This document shows, one piece after another, positions 33,546-43,562 of a DNA stretch of 64,000 nt. Within the stretch, counting starts at the first letter, position 1. Each line of letters starts with the position of its first letter. The notes below the pieces were generated by a model. It was not told where the DNA came from. It saw only the letters and a list, made by a program, of their open reading frames with translations, and made no database searches. The translations under genes and the position numbers were made by a program. Source of the stretch: Phoronis australis (taxonomy: Eukaryota > Phoronida > Phoronidae); contig NMRA01000306.1 of assembly GCA_002633005.1 (NCBI GenBank), forward strand, positions 353,866 through 417,865, read 5' to 3'.

Positions 33546-36416
33546 GCATAAACCTTGAACTAACACCAGAGCAGAATATGAGTCGTGTTGCCGTTACACG
33601 GCGGTCATCTTGTTACGAGGGAACCAATCTATGGCCTTTCTTGCTAAGTTACCCCACGTCATATCTATGACCAATCATGAGCTAGATTAAATCGAAGCAG
33701 TCTGGTTCCTTTCTTTAGACTATGGCTAGGACCGTAATGGCTATCAATGCGTTCAGTTCTTATCATGAATATCTTCTGACAACTATTCCGTTACAATTTC
33801 AAATGTTTCCTGAACAAACTCTACAAACCCATTACAAAATGTTTAGCGAACGGCAATTGAATTTTCAATACAATTGTTTTCAGTCGCAAGCACAGACATT
33901 TCAAAGTGATCGTCTGACCCAAAGTGCTGCTTGATCACACGATGCTGCACGTGCGCAAGATTGACGATTGTTATAGAGGTGCTTTAATAGCCTCAGAAAC
34001 AAAGCAGTGATTATTTACATTTCACAAGGGTTTTGATGTCCGGACGTTTGGAGTTATTTTCTTTGACAAGTAAAATGGGATAGCATACCGAAAATAGTGA
34101 GAAAAAATTAGATCTGAAGCACTGGTATCCTTTAGGCCATAAAATGTGCTACTTCTTCCCTAAGTGTAGTAAACATATCATATCCATGAAGTTAAGACTA
34201 GTTAGAGGCCTATTAGATTATACATGTATGCCTATGTAGTACATGCATTTCCATGCCTTCACGACATGGATGTTTTTCTAACACACATGCGCAGCGAGGT
34301 AACGTGTTACTTCAACTGCTATGTAGTAATGACGAAATCAATATTGGAAATGTTTCGCACAAGGTCGCAACATCAGATTTCAACTAGATGGCCACCTTTA
34401 GTAAAAAAGTAGTATCTCGACACTACAGAATGCACAGAAATAATTCACATGCCAAACTATGTATTTTATCTTTGCTCTAATATGTTTTCATAGTATTGAG
34501 TGCCATTGTGAATTTCAAGATAGTTGCCCTAAAGTGTTGTATTTATAAATTCATTCCTTAAGATACGCGATTTAGGCATCAAACTATACCTAATCTCATA
34601 TAAAGAGAAATGAAAACTGTGCTAAATTAGGTAGAATTTTCACATTTTTCGGCCGCTATGATGGCCAGAAGTTTGGGACGATGTAGTCAACATCTTTTTG
34701 TGTATTCACGGTAGACTTTAGGCTTTCATCGATGTTTTTTTACAGATCGTAATGTCAACATTGTAGAAAGCTAACGTAACTAATAAATAACGAATTTAAA
34801 CATGTTAGGCCGCATGCAAATTGTTTGCTTTTTGGAAGACTACTCTTACATCATATTGCTTCTACCCCGTCGGCGAAAGTATCGGTTGTTTACTGACGTT
34901 CGTGCACTTAGAGTCAAGGTAAGGTTACGGCCCTGGTTGAAATATAGAGTTTTAAAAACATGATTCATGTTCCAAAATGTGCTTAAAACTACCAATTGCC
35001 TTGTTTTGACAATTGACTGTATAGTCAGTATCAGTAAACGTTTTTGTATAGCACAGTATATCACAATGGTGAATACAAAACTTCAAAATGAGAAAGTAGA
35101 AGAAACGCGACTCTAACGGAAAGGTTCGTAGCTCCACAGACGTGAGTGTGACGTATGATTGTTTCAGGTTTATACGAGCGTAGGACATAAGATCTGCGCT
35201 TCTCTGATGTCCCGCGAGAAAAGAAGAAGAGACCCTGCGTGCTCATAGAGGAAGTTATCACAACCACCACAAACGTAAAAAAACGTCATGCTTTCATCAT
35301 TACACGTGCACCGTAAACCGCGGGAAAAACAGCAGCAGTATCTGATGACTAAACACAACGGAGAATGACTAATGATATGATTGGTTGATTTTCGGTTCTA
35401 CTTAAGTACGTATCGACCAATAAATTCTCGTAACTTGAGAACATACCGCCAGGTGGTATTGGCGAGTGTTCCAATTTTACAGCTGGTCGACTGCATGAAA
35501 TTGGTGATATTATTGCACTTTTAACCAAAGCTTGAAAATCCATCAGCTCATCGTCGATGCACTTTTGGGAAACGGTTATTGTTGTGCCACGAGACTGACC
35601 TATTTTGGAATGACAGTCCCATGTTCGAATTTCACGGTTGTCCAGCTCTGACACAATAATTTTTATAGGAATTCCCCGACGCGTTTTTGGATCTTTTAGG
35701 GATTTGCATGTTCTTTTTCTTTATAGACGACAACTCGTGTTGTGTTAACGGAAGTTTTGAGATCAATTTCATAATAAAGGCCTAATTCCGTTTTGTTTCT
35801 ATCTAGCTTAGTTCAAGATTGCGAAATTCTGCTTTAAAATCAAATTTAAAAATTAATTTAGACTGGATTTTACTATGATACTTCAAACTGTAATAACGCT
35901 GACGTATGGTATACGGTATTTTCTGTAATGTCGGTGAATATGTATTGATACGTATTTAAATGATTACCTATTTGCCTAATTTTGTTATTTTTCCCGCATG
36001 ATGTTCTTCATAATATCGTGTTCTGAATGTGTGTTCCCTACGTTGAAAGTATTCGTAATGGAGTCAGAATTGAATTTGGACAGTTGCATAGGGTTGCACG
36101 CTTTGTACGTTGAAATTACAGAACCATCGCCACATACAACATGGAGAATGAACAGTAAACACACCGAACAAAGACTATTCAAGTTCAGCGTTTAGCGGAA
36201 TGTAGCATTGACTCCAACACGCGCTTTGTTGCGTGGTTTAAAACATTATCCTTCAATATGTTGCGGAGCCCGCAATTCCAGCAAACGTGTAGGCACTACT
36301 CTTTCAAGTTGCGTCCCGGACCATTTTTTCTTTTGGGCCACTTTGTTCTTTACATATAAGTTACATCTCGGAAAGAACCTACAAACTTCATTTGTGCTGT
36401 CCCTGTGAGACCAAGG
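33546..36416. other. Gene-free stretch; one 101-codon ORF without motif
   Basis: No element recognised. The 101-codon minus-strand frame at 35349-35654 (begins MSELDNREIRTWDC) has protein-like composition but no identified family or gene signals. Confidence 0.5.
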
Positions 36417-36471
36417 TAATAATAACAACAAAGACAACGATGACGATGACGACGATGACAACGATTAAATT
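36417..36471. repeat. Low-complexity AAC/GATGAC tract
   Basis: Imperfect trinucleotide and hexanucleotide run (AATAATAACAACAAAG, then GACGATGACGATGACGACG). It encodes poly-Ser on the reverse strand, which explains the serine-rich open frame there. Confidence 0.8.
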
Positions 36472-36984
36472 ATGTTAAATTAAATGAAATAAGTATTTAC
36501 TGATTAAATTTACAAACATGGTTAAAAATAGACTTCTATATCATATTTACAATGAATTCCAGAAAGGACAAATGACTGAAACTAAGGGATGGACAGCTAT
36601 GTTGACAAAATCCCCTAGTATGTGATGAGTTTGTACCTGAAGTCATCATAACTACCACCCCCCTCTTCAGACCTGGTTCACTCGACTTTCTGTCTTTTGT
36701 TGGATTAGACACGACAGAGCATGGTTCCTCTAGCAGTAAGTTCTGATTTTAGTAAGGACCTAACTAGAATGAAGTGGTACATGTACGCGGGCACATCACG
36801 GTTATAACTGGGTTTTGCCTGGCAAAACACACATTAGTGGACTTGTCACCTTTTCTTCACTATGTCGAAGACTGTATGCACAGAATGACTTGTTTTAGTC
36901 ATTTAGCATTAAAAGTCCTACCGATGAGCACAGGAATTTTATTATCTTGTATTTTTCCTCCTTTTACAAAAAAGCAAGGAAGAC
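36472..36984. other. Gene-free stretch, no recognised content
   Basis: AT-rich spacer leading into the inverted repeat. I see nothing in it beyond a TACATGTA at 36778. Confidence 0.55.
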
Positions 36985-37140
36985 TAATAGTCGGTGGGCC
37001 AGATTTTGTAGGGCCTCTAGAAAATGGTTTTTGTGAGTACTTTAAGGGGGCAATTTTATTTTGGTGTTTTTTAATTCATTTAATAGAGTGTTTTCAAAAT
37101 CTAAAAAGTTCCCACATATACACTTGCACATTTTCGAGAA
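36985..37140 (+). repeat. Inverted repeat, left copy (pairs with 40020-40190)
   Basis: Contains AGTCGGTGGGCCAGAT, GTGAGTACTTTAAGGGGGCAA, an AAAAGTTC block and ACACTTGCACATTTT in that order. The reverse complement of 40020-40190 carries the same four blocks in the same order. The copies face each other and bracket a 3-kb segment holding a transposon-type ORF, so they may be its terminal regions or two independent insertions. Confidence 0.6.
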
Positions 37141-37714
37141 ATTTGAGTTTGAAGTTACCTAATAATCACCAAAGAGCTTAGTAAATTGATATTTGTAAAA
37201 ACAACAGTTTTGGTGACTTTTTTGTAAAACAAGTAACATGGTCCCATCAGTGCCATTGTATTGAACAATATTACACTCACATTACATGTTTCACTATTGT
37301 AGATTAATTGTAAACAGTGAAATTTAAAAAATGTAAAGAGACACCTAGTGGCAAAAATGCAAACTAAGTCTGAATGTTACTAGGAAATTATTCTGGCATT
37401 GTCTGGCAACAAAAATAACACAAAACACTTGAGACTGGGCAGAATTTGTGCCTCAATGAATAAAACATTGACTAATGGTGTAAAATATAGCTTGTTTGCA
37501 TAATACACCAGAAATACATTATAGTACAAATGAATGATCTCTGTGAATGTGCACACAGACTGTATGAAAATAATAAATTATTCTGACCGCGTTTATCAAG
37601 CAGTATGAGACAAATACATGACAATGATCAAAGTATGTACTTTCTATGACTTAATCAATAAATAAATTAACTTTTTAATACAAAAAACCCGAAATAACGG
37701 TGTTGGAGGTCTAT
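37141..37714. other. Gene-free stretch, AT-rich
   Basis: Sequence between the left inverted repeat and the Cys-cluster ORF. A CACCTAGTGGCA block near 37343 has a counterpart (GCCACTTGGTGGC) near 39985 in inverse orientation, which may extend the inverted repeat. No coding motif. Confidence 0.5.
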
Positions 37715-38056
37715 TTAGGGTTGACTTGTCAAAGAACTATCCAATGTTATGCAGTCAGTGTTGCTGATGTTACTACAGTTGTCACAGCTGCATATTTCTG
37801 TACAGTTTGACCCAGCATTGCAGCACCAGCTAAGTTTCCCAGCACACATGTTATTTTTGCACTTGCAGCATTCATCTTTAAGTACTGTCAATGGAGATGC
37901 GGGCATTGCCATACATTTTAACTGCAAAACTCCACCGCCAAGGAGCCAACTATGGTCGATTAGAGAGGGTACAGCACCGCACACTGGTGATTGGCCTGCA
38001 GGCAATGAAGGGTCAAACACTAAGTCCTTGTTTGGAGGCAGGCAGGATTTGGGCAA
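37715..38056 (-). CDS. Transposon-type ORF with CXC-like cysteine cluster
   Basis: 113-codon open frame. The N-terminal third has LPPNKDLVFDPSLPAGQSP. Then comes DHSWLLGGGVLQLK, a Trp/Gly segment, then a proline-rich spacer (MPASPLTVL). Residues 63-94 form a dense Cys cluster: ECCKCK, a lone Cys four residues on, WCC, then NCTEICSCDNC. The layout W-x-G, MPASP, then CXC cluster matches the C-terminal end of ORFs I know from repeat-derived proteins of fish and cnidarians, related to tesmin/TSO1-type CXC DNA-binding modules. It is intact to its stop and may be the last exon of a longer transposon gene. The family name is uncertain. Confidence 0.45.
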   Translation of the reverse strand: MPKSCLPPNKDLVFDPSLPAGQSPVCGAVPSLIDHSWLLGGGVLQLKCMAMPASPLTVLKDECCKCKNNMCAGKLSWCCNAGSNCTEICSCDNCSNISNTDCITLDSSLTSQP

Positions 38057-38181
38057 ACGTTTGATTCAAAATATGTTATAATGGGCTGTGTTAATTAGAG
38101 TCAGCAAGTTAATTATTGAACACTAGCCTCAATTCACTTTCGTATCTCTTAGTCGGGCACAAACTACAACAGTGAGTAGCT

Positions 38182-38364
38182 TCAACAATATTTCTTAAGA
38201 TTGCCTGTCCAAATAACTTCATGCACACCAGCTTTCTGAAGAACAGCTTCAAAGTCTTGCTTTAATTTTGAAAGGCAAATGACATATCCTTGTGTTAGAA
38301 GCTTTGATTCAATGAACTTCAAGCAAAACTGTACAAGAACATCTCTGACAACTGGATTCGTCAC
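38182..38364 (-). CDS. Upstream segment of the same transposon-type gene
   Basis: 60-codon minus-strand frame, transcriptionally upstream of the Cys-cluster ORF. It reads CLKFIESKLLTQGYVICLSKLKQDFEAVL and on to HEVIWTGNLKKY. The alternation of charged helices and the spacing resemble a helical region that precedes CXC clusters in repeat-derived ORFs (pattern: L--KG-V--I--L---F---L, then R-LK). With the next ORF 126 bp away, both are probably parts of one decayed gene. Confidence is limited because the match is by pattern only. Confidence 0.3.
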   Translation of the reverse strand: MTNPVVRDVLVQFCLKFIESKLLTQGYVICLSKLKQDFEAVLQKAGVHEVIWTGNLKKYC

Positions 38365-40019
38365 TCTTCAAAATTGTTGTCTTTCTATTTTTTATAGCAT
38401 GATGATCTGTGGTACTTGGCTTCTAAGACACAGGGTCTTTATCTTTGAATTTCATTTGCATATTCAGGGCTCTGGACTGAGCTGTTGCTTGCGATACAAG
38501 TCCAACTGAAAAAACCCCGAAACGTTAACACTAATTTAACATTCAACTATGAGTGAGTTGGCATGCAACTTTTTCAGACGGACTTATTAGGAACTGATCC
38601 ACCACCAGCCTAACAAATTTACATGCCGTTTTATCTGTTGCCTAAAAATGTTGATCGTCTAATAATTAGATTAGTTGATGCAACTGAAAATAAATCAGCT
38701 GTTATACCAGTCCAGTGATTGAAATTTATTTTTTTAAATCAGATGCTCAAACCATAGTCAATCAATTTACACTTAAGGTAATAAATCGACATTTGACGAA
38801 ATGGACAGTAGCTTCCATCGTCCTGAAATTACGACGGCGACGATGGCCACTTAGGCACTTTAATTTAATTATCATTACAGCTACCTAAGTAATTAATGTT
38901 TACAAAAAATTGAGAAGAGGTTCCCCCTATCACAGGACAACGGCAGGGAATGACGGCCACTTGGGCATGTTGTTTGCAACCATCTACACCATTTAACCTT
39001 CTCAAAACTTTTTGACTTTAAAAAGTGCTTTAAAATCACACCCACAGTATAACAACATATGATTAACCCTTAGCACAAGAGTGCCGATGTGGCAACTGAA
39101 CAATTGAGTGTTCGAAAAACAGGATTGCAGGAGTATTTGTTTAAACTGGAAACAAATGAAAACATTAACGACCTCCTCAGAGGCATCTCTCTACGCGGTA
39201 CTTCTAAGCTTATAGGAACACAATTTGCTGAAAAGCATCCGACATATGGAGTACCTATGGTATGATCACCGTCTCTGCTGGGTCAGCGGTATTGCCTAAG
39301 GCCTAGGCAACCAAGGGGCTGAACAAGTTAAAAAACAACTGGTGATAATATTGAAACACGTGGAAAACACCAAGATATACCTTTCAAAAACACGTACCTG
39401 TTTTGCAAAGCTATACTTCTTTCTCTTTCTTGAAATATGGTCCATAATATACTTTTCCTGCTAACAAATGACGCACTCCCTCATGTTTCCGAAGGTTCCT
39501 ATGTTATTCAGGTTAATTGGGTGTTTCAGATTTTGGAAGTATAATTGATTTTCTTGGGAAATCTTGGATATCATCTGTATCAGTTTCAGCAACTTCAGCT
39601 TTAGTACTACTGTTGGTGCCTTGAAACATAGCTATGCCGTTCTATGTCCTTTCAATTTCTTGGTCTGACATTTGGTCTTCTACTAGTCTACAGCACTAAG
39701 CAGTATACTGTGTAGGCTATACCAGGACATGAAGCTGTTTTCTGCACAAACGTTTGTGACACCTATTCTTCTTTTTGATCTACTGATCTACAGAGTTCCA
39801 CAGTCCATCAGCTTTCGTCAGGAACCATTCCTAATCTTCTTTAGGCTCTGGCATCACAGTCTTGTGCTGTTTGATAAACCTTGAATTATAGAGGCATCAC
39901 ACTCCATGGGAGCAGCCATATTGAAGTAACTAAGCACAACAATACATTCTGGCTCTCTGATTGGTCAATTCAATAGAAAAGCGCCACCAAGTGGCAGGAA
40001 TGTGCATAATATTTTGTGC
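38365..40019. other. Stretch without recognisable coding sequence inside the inverted repeat
   Basis: By position, this may be the 5' part of the element encoding the Cys-cluster ORF, but no motif is recognisable. A CCACCAAGTGGCAGGAATGTG block near 39985 belongs to the inverted-repeat family. Otherwise nothing. Confidence 0.4.
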
Positions 40020-40190
40020 AACAAAAACACCTTTTTTTAAAAAATGTGCAAGTGTAGACGTTTGAACTTTTTGGAATTTGATTTATAGGTATATTATCTA
40101 GCCACATAGAAAAAACTAGGTTGCCCCCCCAAAGTACTCACAAGGATGAAGGCTATGGCATCTGGCCCACCGACTGTAAGAAAAAAGGAC
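40020..40190 (-). repeat. Inverted repeat, right copy (pairs with 36985-37140)
   Basis: On the minus strand it reads TCGGTGGGCCAGAT, GTGAGTACTTTGGGGGGGCAA, an AAAAGTTC block and ACACTTGCACATTTT, the same order as the left copy. The block order and lengths are kept while the intervening bases have drifted, so the copies are old. Confidence 0.6.
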
Positions 40191-40327
40191 AAAAACACAA
40201 AATTGGCACTTTCCTTTCCAAAACCACCACTTACCTGTCGATGCACGACTAGCCAATTTAAGCCAACCCTAGATTCCGAAACCAAATTTTCTACAGGTTC
40301 AAAAACATGGTACAAAAGTATTGTCAA
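40094..40327 (-). CDS. Exon-like ORF with a possible 61-bp intron (doubtful)
   Basis: Minus-strand open frame of 77 codons (segment VSESRVGLNWLVVHRQ). Immediately after HRQ is CAG|GTAAGT (donor, intron from 40234), and 61 bp later a strong acceptor TTTTTTCTTACAG (intron end 40174). Joining keeps frame for only six residues before a TAG. It may be a decayed first exon of the transposon gene bracketed by the inverted repeats, or coincidence. Confidence 0.2.
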   Translation of the reverse strand: MTILLYHVFEPVENLVSESRVGLNWLVVHRQVSGGFGKESANFVFLSFFLTVGGPDAIAFILVSTLGGQPSFFYVAR

Positions 40328-40746
40328 TCAATTACTTGTTCTGGCTTTTTTGACGGCTACCTGAAATTGCAGCCTACTTTCAATCGCTACCCACCAATGC
40401 ACAGGTACAATAGGGGGCAGCCGTCTTGAAAAGATTACAGTTACAGCCGAGCAAGTGGACCTTTCTCATCCCTAACGTTCACAAATACAAAAAAATCAAA
40501 TTCACTGAGCCTACATACAACACGTACCTACCTCAAAACTGTCCCCAAACCTGACCAACCTTTAGGACTTATACTGTTGGCACTGCAAATTGGACGCAGC
40601 TGCAACCTAACTGTTCAGTACACCTATGTAGTCTAAATAAAACGTGTTGCTTTGATGGTTAGAACGCGGGTTTGCAGTACCTTTGTTTGTCTAATTAGAA
40701 GTTGGTTTAACATACACCAGTAATTAATATTATTTAATTGCGCCTT
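40328..40746. other. Gene-free stretch, no recognised content
   Basis: Spacer between the exon-like ORF and the hairpin array. I see nothing in it. Confidence 0.55.
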
Positions 40747-40883
40747 CATGGGCAGCGCACCATAGGGGACTGGAGCACGTTTTCAGTGCTGCGCTGCCCA
40801 TGGTCTATGGGGGTGCACCACAGGGGGGCTGGGGTGGGGGGGTGCTATAGCCCGCACATTGTTCAGTGCTGGGGAGCCCATGG
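40747..40883. mobile_element. Two tandem hairpin elements related to 16069-16138
   Basis: The first unit (40747-40802) has ends CATGGGCAGCGCAC and GTGCTGCGCTGCCCATG around ACCATAGGGGACTGGAG, clearly the same family as 16069-16138. The second (40803-40883) is degenerate: GTGCACCACAGGGGGGCTGG, a long G run, ATAGCCCGCACA, then CAGTGCTGGGGAGCCCATGG. Tandem arrangement suggests insertion of one into the end of another. No target duplication is clear around the pair. Confidence 0.6.
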
Positions 40884-41597
40884 TCTTATGTAACTGAGCT
40901 CTGTGTAATGTACATTTATGAATGGGTACACATGATGCACATGGCTAGCATCTTGCGCGGGTTACGCAAACTTCCATTGGGGCTATTCCACAATCGTTTA
41001 CATTACTAGAGGGCGTGCGTATACTAGATTAAGCAGCCTCGATTTCGCGAGCCCTTTAGATACATGGTGAAATGGATTGCAGCCGTGCCAACTGAATCAT
41101 AGTTTGCGTGAAAAGAGTGCTTCTACGAGAGGAAGTAAGCATGGTCTTATAGAAAGGTAAGGTTTGTGATTATTTTAACGATTAGCATACTTTTAAACAA
41201 CAGAAAGATTATCCATCATTTTTAAATAACCCAAGTCTTCATATCTTCAATTGGAAGAAAAAGTTCACTCAGCCTTAGAACAGAAGTGTGCGTGACAGAC
41301 CCATGAATCTGTAATCGATGTTTAAAATTGATGAAAGTATCAAAAATCAAAAGTCTTGAAAATGGGTAACAAATGCTAAAAGATGTCTCAAATAACTAGC
41401 ATATTTTGCAGACAAGTGATGCGTTTAAAGAATTGTTATGGCTAGACTATATTTTATTATAATATATTATATTATATTATATACAGCCTTGCTTTCTGGA
41501 AATAGTAAAATATTTAAATCTGTGTGAAATTGTAAAGCAGTTGCCAGATCATCTTTTTGAAGAACAAGGGCAACATGTTTGACCCAATCTGACGTAC
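40884..41597. other. Gene-free stretch; TATTA microsatellite
   Basis: A TATTA/TTATA microsatellite lies at 41449-41482. A purine-rich segment ending AGAAAG|GTAAGG near 41156 has a donor-like junction, but no open frame supports an exon. Otherwise nothing. Confidence 0.5.
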
Positions 41598-41765
41598 TTA
41601 AAGGATAATGCCACCCTATTTAATTAGTCTTTTTTACCGTCTTAATCAGTCTGGGGCCACATCGGCTCGTACACGGTCGACCTTACCTTGCCGAGAGGTG
41701 TCGCGTTAGCCTGTGAGGAAGGTGAGAAAGTCCGCAGCGACGTCAGTGGTTCGTATGCAGAGTGA

Positions 41766-42070
41766 ATTCCGCCGTGGTGTGGTGTGTCGTTCCTGCCTGT
41801 TCGAACTATGAAGCGTCGAGGAAAGCGGGTACATCGTTTTTTCGATTTTCTCGAGAACCCAAAATGCTTCGGAAGTGGCTCGCGGCAGTGAAAAATGACA
41901 AGTACGGAGTTAATACCAAGTACGAGGCCGTGAAACATCTCCGTGTCTGAGGCCGGCATTTCGTGGACAGTGATTTCACTTGCCAAACAGCTCATGCCAG
42001 GGCAGAAAAATCAACCGAGGCTGAAGTCAGATGCTATGCCTAGTGTGTTTGCGTTCGGCAGGCAGGAAGC
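41766..42070 (+). pseudogene. THAP zinc-finger domain plus linker (element A3)
   Basis: The clearest THAP domain in the window. The start region reads CVVPACSNYEASRKAG with the first C-x4-C, then TSFFRFSREPKMLRKWLA, KYEAVKHLRV, a stop in place of the third Cys, and GRHFVDSDF with the His ligand. A small deletion follows. Then the linker RLKSDAMPSVFAFGRQEAKK appears; an LK-x-x-A-P-S-F segment commonly follows THAP domains in THAP proteins and transposases. The ATG found in A1 and A2 is ATT here (41766-41768). The stop at the zinc ligand shows it no longer encodes a finger. Confidence 0.78.
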
Positions 42071-42313
42071 AAAGAAACGTGGATCAGTTGTTTCCATTAT
42101 GGTGCAGTTAGCGCACTGACACCATGACAAGTCATTGAGACGGTTTTCGGCACTATCCATGTGCTCCATTGTTTGTGCACGTTCACGGCGCCTCTCTAAT
42201 ACTTCTTGATCACTGTACTCTGGTTCGAACTGATATCCTGAGAAAAATAACGATCTACCTGGTAAGTCTTAGTCAGATGAGTACTCCTCCAAGTCGGGAT
42301 AGGGAGTTGCCAT
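42018..42313 (-). pseudogene. P2X7-tail (ballast)-like Cys-cluster ORF, element A3
   Basis: Minus-strand ORF starting at ATG 42313-42311, 62 bp after a TATATAA box (42375-42384). It reads MATPYPDLEEYSSD, one in-frame stop, then uninterrupted for about 83 codons: FSGYQFEPEYSDQEVLERRR, a helical linker, and LSWCQCANCTIMETTD, then FFASC. The W-C-x-C-x2-C-x2-M-x-T order matches the zinc-binding ballast region at the C terminus of P2X7 receptors and its stand-alone invertebrate relatives (established family knowledge; a profile search would decide). It has no membrane segment. Inside a THAP transposon it was probably an accessory protein; its role is unknown. Confidence 0.6.
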
Positions 42314-42870
42314 GTTGACGTTTATTACTAAGCGTTCTGTTTCAGAATGAATTATTCTCACCCTAAGCAATACTTATATAAAACTGAAACAAAGTCTGTC
42401 CCATTAGATGCAATTTGTAATGCCTTTGGAGTGTTCGTTAGTGCAAATGATTTGAGAAGTCAGCAATGAATAAATCACTGCGTTACCGGCTTTAGGTGCA
42501 ATAAAGCTAATTTGACGGGACACCGTGGCCGTGTGAGCGCAAGCCAATTCAGTGTTTGCTGACAGAATCTGTTGTGAAACAATAACTCGATATTCCATCC
42601 CACGGTCAGGTGTTAGGGGAATCTTTATTTACTTATACATTATTCAAATAATGATTGTCAATGTACAGCTTCTGCCCTGGTGGTTCTGTAGCCAAACGGG
42701 AATCTGAATTCACGGCCCCCGACGAGTAGGCCTAAGTAGATTTGCAGTTTCGTGGCTTCACCAAAATAATCACGTGCACATTACTTCTTTAGCTCACTAG
42801 TATAGTATTTTCTTGACTTCAAGCATAGTTTCCAACTTTGGCTGGTTAATGTTCGTGATGTCTTCAGTCC

Positions 42871-42979
42871 GGTCGCGACGGGCCTGATTGGGTTCCGAGC
42901 CACCGGCCGGGATAACGAGTCAGTCCGGCCGCGACGGGCCTGATCGGGTTCTGAGAAACTGGCCGGGATAACAAGCATT
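42871..42979. repeat. GC-rich minisatellite, 56-bp period, in element A3
   Basis: Two units beginning GGTCGCGACGGGCCTGAT and GGCCGCGACGGGCCTGAT, each ending CCGGGATAAC. A1 carries about one and a half units (near 3985-4080) and A2 one (near 23643-23695), so unit number varies between copies. The GC content contrasts sharply with the AT-rich surroundings. Confidence 0.75.
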
Positions 42980-43562
42980 TTTGTGTTTAGAACTAAAAAA
43001 CAAAAGTCTAAACAACACAGATCTAGGTCCTACTGTCTGTATTTCACGGAAAAATACTTAGAAGTTATCTCCGAACAGAACACGAACTCCTGTTACGGAC
43101 CTTGGTAAATTGGTTTGCCCGAAATTTGTTGGCTACGTTGTGTCCAAATACCAATAAATCCGTAACAGTGAAATAAGACAACACGTTTTTATAAGAACTC
43201 GATGTATTTTTAACGGTTTTACATCGAAGTTTGATCATTTGTTGGTGTTAAACAATGAATTCAAGCGATAAGCTGACACCAGTTACCCGTGTTGTGAACT
43301 GCTGAACAGACTGCGTGTGAAACCGATGACGTCAATGGAAAATTTCATCACCTCCGTCTGCCGTCAGGTGTCAGGTAACGCAACCGTACGTGCCGCTATT
43401 GAGGAGAACTACTCGATCTAAATTGATACAAATTAGGTTGTTTTTTGGGTGGCATACTCCTTTAATCATTCATGTTTCAATATTTGTTCCATGTTCAGTG
43501 ACATTTTAAGGCCACTTCAAGCCGCATCATAGACAAGCATTGTTACTCCTCTCTCCCCACAG

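Larger units (their letters stand above)
41598..43465 (+). mobile_element. TTAA-flanked THAP DNA transposon, family A, copy A3 (best preserved)
   Basis: An 1860-bp element (41602-43461) between TTAA at 41598-41601 and 43462-43465. Ends are AGGATAATGCCACCC and GGGTGGCATACTCCT. It carries the most complete THAP remnant and the only copy of the minus-strand ORF that keeps its Cys cluster. A GC-rich minisatellite with a 56-bp period (units at 42871 and 42927) lies in the right half. A TGACGTCA motif is at 43327-43334. A minus-strand poly(A)-type signal (AATAAAG) near 42626-42632 suggests a further gene once ran in from the right end. No DDE domain remains. Confidence 0.85.

Noticed and set aside
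36246-36461. Serine-rich minus-strand ORF
   Set aside because: The poly-Ser start is the translation of the GATGAC tract, and the rest has no motif.
36985-40190. Inverted repeats taken as proven terminal repeats of one element
   Set aside because: No target duplication and no sharp ends were found, so independent insertion of two repeat copies remains possible.
41642-41995. 117-codon minus-strand frame overlapping the A3 THAP domain
   Set aside because: It is the antisense reading of the THAP remnant; the plus strand carries the conserved motif.
41598-43465. Assignment to piggyBac because of TTAA targets
   Set aside because: piggyBac ends usually start with C runs and the transposase lacks a THAP domain; here ends start AGG or AGT/ACA and THAP is present.
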